From NCBI RefSeq assembly GCF_003367505.1, contig NZ_PXXX01000013.1, positions 124,001 to 188,000 on the forward strand: a DNA stretch of 64,000 nucleotides. The letters run 5' to 3'. The position numbers and the translations under genes are program-made. Of this stretch, positions 59,801 to 64,000 are shown piece after piece. Positions within the stretch are counted from its first letter, which is position 1. Each line of letters begins with the position of its first letter. The notes below the pieces were generated by a model. It made no database searches. It had not been told where the DNA came from and saw only the letters and a list, made by a program, of their open reading frames with translations. This DNA comes from Lysinibacillus capsici. Its GTDB lineage: Bacteria > Bacillota > Bacilli > Bacillales_A > Planococcaceae.

Positions 59801-59926
59801 AGGATTTAACTCTGGAATTAACGTAATCGGTATTTTTAATAAAGATACACCGCCTAGTATGATGACAAAAAGCATAGTAACAATCGTAAAGACAGGTCTT
59901 TTAATAGAAAAATGACTAATATTCAT
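56873..59926 (-). CDS. swrC: SwrC-like RND efflux pump
   Basis: The 1017-residue inner-membrane pump has the RND architecture: one N-terminal helix, two large loops and two sets of helices. The core charged residues appear in 'GIGMLVDNAIVVIENIERH' (helix 4 aspartates) and 'GIVVNNGIVLVDYINQQ' (helix 10). It matches the Gram-positive SwrC (YerP) branch, which in B. subtilis exports surfactin and contributes to acriflavine resistance. No adaptor or outer-membrane gene is present, as expected. AAAAGGAG lies 9 bases before the ATG and is inside a hairpin with an upstream complement. A short-chain reductase gene follows. Confidence 0.9.
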   Translation of the reverse strand: MNISHFSIKRPVFTIVTMLFVIILGGVSLLKIPITLIPELNPPIGVVVTSYPGASPTEVNEKITKPLEATLATLPGIKKIQSTSQEGSNLIVLEFNWSTNMDVVQLDILQRIDMTPLPNDAGKPSFLKFDPSQFPIIQLSLRAENNQVDVRVLAEHLEKELLRTEGVASVNVSGKLIDEIQIELDEAKLVEKGLTQTDVMQIVQANNVSLPGEPVSTDDGKMLTTRIVSTLSSPESIANLIVSVDPLTGKSLTIGDLATVERTEQQSITTTRANEHPAVLMSVLQESGANTAEVSKDFQKALETLLKKDQYKGITADILIDQGNYVDLAISNIGSSLLLGGLFAMFILFVFLRSVKSPIIIGIAIPYSVIVTFVLMFFADFSLNIMTLGALALGIGMLVDNAIVVIENIERHLGLEKDPITAAKEGTKEVALAITASTLTTIAVFIPVMFIEGLIGQIFTEFALTISFSLIASLVVALTVVPMLASRLLKMKNNNFYVQRSKSRFYRHYKASIVWVLKHRMLILLFTVVCFSLSLFGLTRIGTEFLPPTDEGFTSISVNLEKGVAVSETEKIVKQIEERLKQEKDVDVYVSLIGGTQQSQARGQTSANQAEIYVKLVPLAERQRSIFKFVEELEQDIQGELEEQAEITFNVSTATGSSPHTLTFRLTDSDEQRLQQTVKKVQQELLAIQQVTNVSTDLDNTVQEIQIEVNREKAKDYGFAPAQIAQTVNQMTKGQLTSQLITDDGAVLPVYTGFGQSFNTSIDALKAMQLRSPAGLFVKLEEVATVSIQEGPVSIRRSDQAAAVAFFVDYETKESLGGISAKVDKALEQVNLPSTTQVVFSGDRELYDSAIDDMLLAVMLAIVLVYIVMAAQFESFKYPFVIMFTVPLMIIGVAIAMFLTNTLIGVTSVIGILVLVGIVVNNGIVLVDYINQQKAMGMPAYEAILLATQDRLRPILMTALTTILGLLPLALGIGEGTEMNQPMGIAVIGGLVTSTLLTLYIVPIIYSLMDKDTRKMH

Positions 59927-59935
59927 ATAAACAAA

Positions 59936-59977
59936 CTCCTTTTCTACCTCTTCCTTTCTATGATAGCCGAAAAGGAG
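59936..59977 (-). promoter_or_regulatory. leader hairpin sequestering the swrC ribosome binding site
   Basis: On the minus strand CTCCTTTTC (59977-59969) is the exact complement of GAAAAGGAG (59944-59936), which carries the Shine-Dalgarno sequence of the RND pump; the loop is 24 bases. The pairing would hide the site, so translation could depend on an effector or on initiation upstream. Confidence 0.5.
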
Positions 59978-60080
59978 ATTATTTTATAAATAAGCTCCTG
60001 TTATTGAGATACTATCTCTAAGGAAACTTATATTTCCTAATAATGTATATATTCTACAAACAGTGTCATTTTTCCTTGCA

Positions 60081-60118
60081 AAAAAACACGAATCGCAAAA
60101 TTGTCGATTCGTGTTTTA
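60081..60118 (-). terminator. terminator of prfC
   Basis: On the minus strand AACACGAATCG pairs with CGATTCGTGTT (9-base loop) and is followed by six T. Confidence 0.92.
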
Positions 60119-60121
60119 TAA

Positions 60122-61699
60122 TTATAAAAGGCTATAAAGTTTAATGTTTTCGTTTTTATCTGCAAACCAACGCATAGCGAACTCATTTTCAAATAGGAAA
60201 ACAAGATTGTCAAAACGGTCTTTTACAAGCATTGATCGACCTGATGACATTGATTCTTTGACATCCTCTTCATTTTCAATCCAGCGTGCGATTTTCGAAC
60301 CAATTGGCTCCATTTTTACTTCCACATTGTATTCATTTTTCATACGATGTTCAAATACTTCAAATTGTAATTGACCAACTGCTCCAAGTATAACTTCCTC
60401 TGTATGCAGCGTTTTATAGTATTGAATAGCACCCTCTTGCACTAATTGTAAAATCCCTTTATGGAATTGCTTTGATTTCATAACGTTCTTCGCCGTGACA
60501 CGGACGAATAATTCTGGTGTAAACTGTGGTAATTTTTCAAATTGGAATGTTTTCTTGCCACCTACAACAGTGTCTCCAATTTGGTATGTTCCTGTATCAT
60601 ATAAACCAATAATATCGCCAGCAACTGCTTCATCTACTGTCTCACGATCATCTGCAAGGAACTGTGTAGATTGTGTGACTTTAAATGACTTCCCTGTACG
60701 AGATAACGTCATATTCATTCCACGTTCAAATTTACCAGAAACAATACGTACAAAGGCAATACGATCACGGTGTGCTGGATTCATATTGGCCTGAATCTTG
60801 AAAATAAAACCTGAAAACTCATCATGCTCCACGGGATCAATAAACTGCTCATCTTCAGTAATTCTTGGCTGTGGCGTCGGTGCGAATTGTAAATAGGTTT
60901 CCAGGAAAGTTTGAACACCAAAGTTCGTTAATGCTGAACCAAAGAATACAGGTGTTAATTCCCCACGACGAATTTTTTCCTCAGAATACGCATTCCCCGC
61001 TTCATCTAAAAGTAAAATATCGTCCATTGCTTGTGAATAATAAGAAGTCACCTTCATTGGATGCTCCACAGCAAGCTCCCCATTGTCGTCAATTGGTAAG
61101 AAACGTTCCGCTTCATCTGTACGGAATTGCTCAATGCGTTTATTGTAACGATCATAAATACCAAGGAACTCTTTACCCATACCGATTGGCCAGTTCATAG
61201 GATATGCATTGATACCTAATACCTCTTCAAGCTCTTCGATCAATTCAAGCGGCTCTTTCCCTTGACGGTCTAACTTGTTAATAAATGTAAAAATAGGAAT
61301 ACCACGCATTTTACAAACCTTAAATAGCTTTAAAGTCTGTGCCTCGATCCCTTTGGCAGCATCCACTACCATGACAGCACTATCTACAGCCATCAATGTA
61401 CGATATGTGTCTTCCGAGAAATCTTGGTGACCAGGGGTATCCAAGATATTCACACGAGAGCCGTTATAATCGAATTGCATGACAGATGAAGTAACCGAAA
61501 TCCCACGTTGTTTTTCGATCTCCATCCAGTCCGATGTTGCAAATTTACCTGTTTTTTTACCTTTTACTGTACCTGCATCACGAATAGCACCACCAAAAAG
61601 TAAAAGCTTTTCTGTAATCGTCGTTTTCCCAGCATCAGGGTGACTGATAATGGCAAAAGTACGACGCGATAGTATATCTTGTTCTAAATTTGAATTCAT
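60122..61699 (-). CDS. prfC: peptide chain release factor 3
   Basis: The 525-residue GTPase recycles RF1/RF2 from the ribosome after termination. The G domain has '[10 protein letters not shown]', switch region '[12 protein letters not shown]', 'DTPGHQDF' and '[10 protein letters not shown]', and the remaining domains II and III ('[14 protein letters not shown]', '[21 protein letters not shown]') follow in order. It is intact and of usual length. GGAGAA precedes the ATG. It is absent from B. subtilis 168 as far as I recall, but found in many other Bacilli. Confidence 0.95.
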   Translation of the reverse strand: MNSNLEQDILSRRTFAIISHPDAGKTTITEKLLLFGGAIRDAGTVKGKKTGKFATSDWMEIEKQRGISVTSSVMQFDYNGSRVNILDTPGHQDFSEDTYRTLMAVDSAVMVVDAAKGIEAQTLKLFKVCKMRGIPIFTFINKLDRQGKEPLELIEELEEVLGINAYPMNWPIGMGKEFLGIYDRYNKRIEQFRTDEAERFLPIDDNGELAVEHPMKVTSYYSQAMDDILLLDEAGNAYSEEKIRRGELTPVFFGSALTNFGVQTFLETYLQFAPTPQPRITEDEQFIDPVEHDEFSGFIFKIQANMNPAHRDRIAFVRIVSGKFERGMNMTLSRTGKSFKVTQSTQFLADDRETVDEAVAGDIIGLYDTGTYQIGDTVVGGKKTFQFEKLPQFTPELFVRVTAKNVMKSKQFHKGILQLVQEGAIQYYKTLHTEEVILGAVGQLQFEVFEHRMKNEYNVEVKMEPIGSKIARWIENEEDVKESMSSGRSMLVKDRFDNLVFLFENEFAMRWFADKNENIKLYSLL

Positions 61700-61782
61700 C
61701 TCGTCATTCTCCTTTTTTCATACTTAATAATAATAAAAGAAGACTTGCCTTTCGTACAACCTTTTTACATGAAATCTCAAAA

Positions 61783-61815
61783 AAGAAAACCCTTTAGTTA
61801 CAACTAAAAGGGTTT
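61783..61815 (-). terminator. terminator of murE
   Basis: On the minus strand AAACCCTTTTAGTT pairs with AACTAAAGGGTTT (one bulge), then a T-rich tract. Confidence 0.88.
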
Positions 61816-61834
61816 CCTAAGAATTTAGCTTTCA

Positions 61835-63301
61835 TCACACGAATTTTAATCGGCCTGCTTCTATCGCAATTTCTGCATCACTATGTGGAAATTTTGTATT
61901 TTCGATAATTTGATAATCCTCATGGCCTTTACCAGCAAAAATAATCATGTCACCCGGTTCAGCAATTTCAATCGCATGGCGCACTGCCTCTGCACGATCT
62001 CCAATACAAGCATAATTATCATGAAGCATACCTTTAGCAAGATCGCCTGTAATACTATCGAAGTCTTCATAGCGTGGATCATCTGTCGTTAAAATAACAT
62101 ATTCCGCAGCAGACGCTTTTTCAGCCATGGCAGGACGCTTTGATTTATCACGATTGCCACCTGTTCCAACTAAGAAAATCAACTTGCCCTTTTTATAAGG
62201 TTGCGCTGCTTGAATTGCCTTTTCAATTGCATCTGGAGTATGGGCATAATCAATAAAAATTTGCACAGGTAGATCTGAACATACTTTCTCCATACGACCC
62301 TTGACTGGCGGTAGTTGCTCGATTTGTTCAATAATGGACTCCATTGAATAGCCCCTACCATAAAACGCAATCATGGCTGCCAATACATTATAAATATTAA
62401 ATTCCCCAAGCAAATTCATTTTTACACGATAAATTCCTTCAGGCATTTCCACGTCAAATGATGTCATATAGTCGTGATATTCACAGTTAATGGCGCGGAA
62501 ATCAGCATTTTCATTTTTTAAACCATATGTCCACACTGGAAATGGTGTCATTGCAGCATATCTCTCTGACCAAGCATCGTCTGCATTCAACACAACAAAT
62601 TTATTTTTTTCTAAATCTTGTCCAAGTTGGGAAAATAATAAGCCTTTTGCATGGCCATATTCCTCCATCGTACCATGGAAATCAAGATGATCGTGCGTTA
62701 GATTCGTAAAAATAGCGATATCATAATCAACACCTGCTAAACGTCCAAGTGCTAACCCGTGTGATGAAACTTCCATTGTCATTAATCGACAGCCTTCCAT
62801 TTTTGCACGGAAAATCATTTGTTGTGTCGATAACGCATCACTCGTTGTATTAGCTGATTCATATAAAATTCCATTTAAATTAAAGCCAATTGTGCCTGAT
62901 AAAGCCGATTTCTCGCCCATACCATGCATTATATTTTGAATAATTCCTGTTACGGATGTTTTACCATTCGTTCCCGTTACACCAATCATCGTTATGTCCT
63001 TTGAAGGATAATCAAAGAACTTTGCAGCTAGTAAACCTACTGCACGATCTGTATCTTTCACAATCACTTGTGCGATTGTCTCTCCTAACGGTAATTCTCG
63101 CTCCGTCACAACAATTGTTGCGCCACCATCTACAGCCTTTTGCGCATAATCATGCCCATCTACTGTATACCCTTTGATACAAACAAACATGCTATTTGGT
63201 TGCACACTTCTTGAATCTACTACGATATCGCTAACCTGATCTGGCAGCACGCCAATTATTTTTTTCAAAGGTAATGCGCTTAACAATTCCTCTGCATACA
63301 T
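61835..63301 (-). CDS. murE: MurE-type UDP-MurNAc-tripeptide ligase, probably lysine-adding
   Basis: The 488-residue enzyme adds the third amino acid to UDP-MurNAc-L-Ala-D-Glu. The ATP loop is 'GVTGTNGKTSV' and the Mur ligase motif 'FIDYAHTPDAIEKA'. The specificity loop reads D-D-P-R at residues 407-410, instead of D-N-P-R of diaminopimelate-adding enzymes; the asparagine that holds the diaminopimelate carboxyl is gone. L-lysine as substrate fits Lysinibacillus-type walls. The frame opens at 63316, but GGAGG is 8 bases before the ATG at 63301. It stands alone, outside a division cluster. A second MurE for spore cortex would be expected elsewhere. Confidence 0.9.
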   Translation of the reverse strand: MYAEELLSALPLKKIIGVLPDQVSDIVVDSRSVQPNSMFVCIKGYTVDGHDYAQKAVDGGATIVVTERELPLGETIAQVIVKDTDRAVGLLAAKFFDYPSKDITMIGVTGTNGKTSVTGIIQNIMHGMGEKSALSGTIGFNLNGILYESANTTSDALSTQQMIFRAKMEGCRLMTMEVSSHGLALGRLAGVDYDIAIFTNLTHDHLDFHGTMEEYGHAKGLLFSQLGQDLEKNKFVVLNADDAWSERYAAMTPFPVWTYGLKNENADFRAINCEYHDYMTSFDVEMPEGIYRVKMNLLGEFNIYNVLAAMIAFYGRGYSMESIIEQIEQLPPVKGRMEKVCSDLPVQIFIDYAHTPDAIEKAIQAAQPYKKGKLIFLVGTGGNRDKSKRPAMAEKASAAEYVILTTDDPRYEDFDSITGDLAKGMLHDNYACIGDRAEAVRHAIEIAEPGDMIIFAGKGHEDYQIIENTKFPHSDAEIAIEAGRLKFV

Positions 63302-63582
63302 TTCATAATCCTCCAATCAATCTCTACACTCATGTCATCATTCTTAATAATCGACAAAAAACGACAATATGAAATCCCCCACGTTCTATTGAACTTATTT
63401 TACTACTTATTTCATGATAAATAAAATGCCTCTCTAGTGTTTTTTCAACGAAACCGCTTTCATTTGAGGAAAAAATCATGTTTTCTTCAAATTTTCATTT
63501 ATAATCACCAATCGGCATTTTTCGACATAACGAGAAAAGGTTATTTAGAGAACACTTGTCTATGCATGGTAAGCTTATAGTT
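63302..63582. other. intergenic region upstream of murE with a cre-like site
   Basis: About 280 bases between murE and the hairpin after the aldehyde dehydrogenase. It contains CGAAACCGCTTTCA at 63449-63462, 12 of 14 matches to the CcpA site TGAAAGCGCTTTCA. No gene is visible. Confidence 0.45.
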
Positions 63583-63614
63583 ACAATGGAGGCATCAAGA
63601 AGATACCTCCATTG
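63583..63614 (-). terminator. hairpin after the aldehyde dehydrogenase gene
   Basis: ACAATGGAGG pairs with CCTCCATTGT, extended by ATC/GAT, 5 bases after the stop; the T tract is weak. Confidence 0.65.
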
Positions 63615-63619
63615 TTAAA

Positions 63620-64000
63620 CTATTTCATAATTGAGCGCACAATTTTCACTTTCTGTTTATATGGCGGGAACAACACATTTGTCTCCAGCTTGGAAGATTT
63701 CTTCAAGATAGATTTCGGGTGAGTAAAGTTTTCAAAGCTAGCTTTGCCATGGTATGCTTTCACACCTGATGGACCTACACCACCAAATGGTAAATGTAAA
63801 TTTCCAACATGTGTGATGGTGTCGTTAATACATCCCCCACCAAATGGTAATTCTTCTAAAAAGTATTGCATGGCTTTTTCATGTTCTGAGAAGAAGTATG
63901 CCGCTAAGGGCTTTGGTAATTGCCGGATTTGATGAATGGCAAGTGGCAAATCATTATACATCATAACAGGTAAGATAGGACCAAATAGTTCTTCCTGCAT
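63620..64000 (-). CDS. aldehyde dehydrogenase, C-terminal part (class 3, YwdH-like)
   Basis: The gene enters from the right edge; the ATG near 64000 is internal. The 126 residues show the class 3 aldehyde dehydrogenase end: 'EELFGPILPV' motif, 'LPFGGGCINDTITHVGNLHLPFGG' (cited in short parts: PFGGGCIND and NLHLPFGGVG) and 'GKASFENFTHPKSIL'. Such enzymes oxidise long-chain or aromatic aldehydes with NAD(P). The catalytic cysteine lies outside the window. Confidence 0.88.
   Translation of the reverse strand: MQEELFGPILPVMMYNDLPLAIHQIRQLPKPLAAYFFSEHEKAMQYFLEELPFGGGCINDTITHVGNLHLPFGGVGPSGVKAYHGKASFENFTHPKSILKKSSKLETNVLFPPYKQKVKIVRSIMK

Noticed and set aside
1-64000. Transposons, integrases, prophage genes, tRNA or rRNA genes
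   Set aside because: None of the frames shows transposase, recombinase or phage motifs, and no rRNA or tRNA sequence was recognised.

Overview
The window is a low-GC Gram-positive (Firmicutes) chromosome segment. Strong AGGAGG-type ribosome binding sites, frequent GTG/TTG starts, hairpin-plus-T terminators and many Bacillus-type proteins (KtrC, YkuU/YkuV, CcpC, DarB/YkuL, CheV, YkwC, YkvS, MhqR, YkoY, Spo0E family) point to a spore-forming Bacillaceae/Planococcaceae member. Lysinibacillus is the best guess: the MurE-type ligase carries DDPR instead of the diaminopimelate motif DNPR, as expected for lysine-containing wall, and the gene content favours organic acids over sugars. No rRNA, tRNA, CRISPR array, insertion sequence or prophage was recognised.

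Backbone. Read from right to left, the recognisable orthologs ykoY, ktrD (ykrM), mhqR (ykvE), ykvS, ykwC, cheV, fadH (ykuF), darB (ykuL), ccpC (ykuM), ykuU, ykuV, ktrC (ykqB) follow, as far as I recall it, the gene order of one arc of the Bacillus subtilis chromosome. The other genes look like insertions into that backbone.

Layout. 1-1.9 kb: end of a dicarboxylate/amino-acid symporter, a small hydrophilic protein and an acetyltransferase. 1.9-4.7 kb (minus): a compact cassette of an MccF-like S66 peptidase, a GNAT acetyltransferase and a GNAT-S51 peptidase fusion. 4.8-7.2 kb: K+ channel regulator KtrC and the thiol redox pair YkuV/YkuU. 7.6-12 kb (plus): XRE-cupin regulator plus potABCD polyamine uptake, with palindromic operator candidates. 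12.5-14.4 kb: Bmr/NorA-type drug exporter, then a TPP riboswitch controlling ThiW. 14.6-26.4 kb (minus): an eight-gene, 12 kb operon of exported protein, ABC transporter, coiled-coil/(GQ)24 membrane protein, MoxR ATPase, DUF58 and two VWA membrane proteins; this is the least explained system here. 26.6-29.3 kb: ccpC, darB and fadH. 29.4-36 kb: hydroxyacid/valine catabolism (Fe-alcohol dehydrogenase, 3-hydroxybutyrate dehydrogenase, GntP-type permease, methylmalonate-semialdehyde dehydrogenase, 3-hydroxyisobutyrate dehydrogenase) facing a TetR gene across a 25-bp palindrome. 36-42 kb: ppx-ppk-EAL operon joining polyphosphate and c-di-GMP turnover, then upstream CheV.

43-51 kb: UMF1-type MFS protein, HxlR/DoxX pair with direct-repeat operator candidates, YkwC, a 58-residue Spo0E-type phosphatase, YkvS, a CPBP membrane protease, a lipoprotein, MhqR and a soluble two-PAS histidine kinase. 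51-64 kb: radical SAM protein, KtrD, a Mn2+ riboswitch driving YkoY (TerC family), an NAD-dependent reductase with a SwrC-like RND pump, release factor 3, MurE, and the end of an aldehyde dehydrogenase gene that runs off the window.

Themes. Potassium/c-di-AMP (KtrC, KtrD, DarB), sporulation phosphorelay control (Spo0E-like, histidine kinase), thiol/quinone stress (YkuU/V, HxlR-DoxX, MhqR), and membrane/envelope machinery (MoxR-VWA operon, MurE, RND pump).
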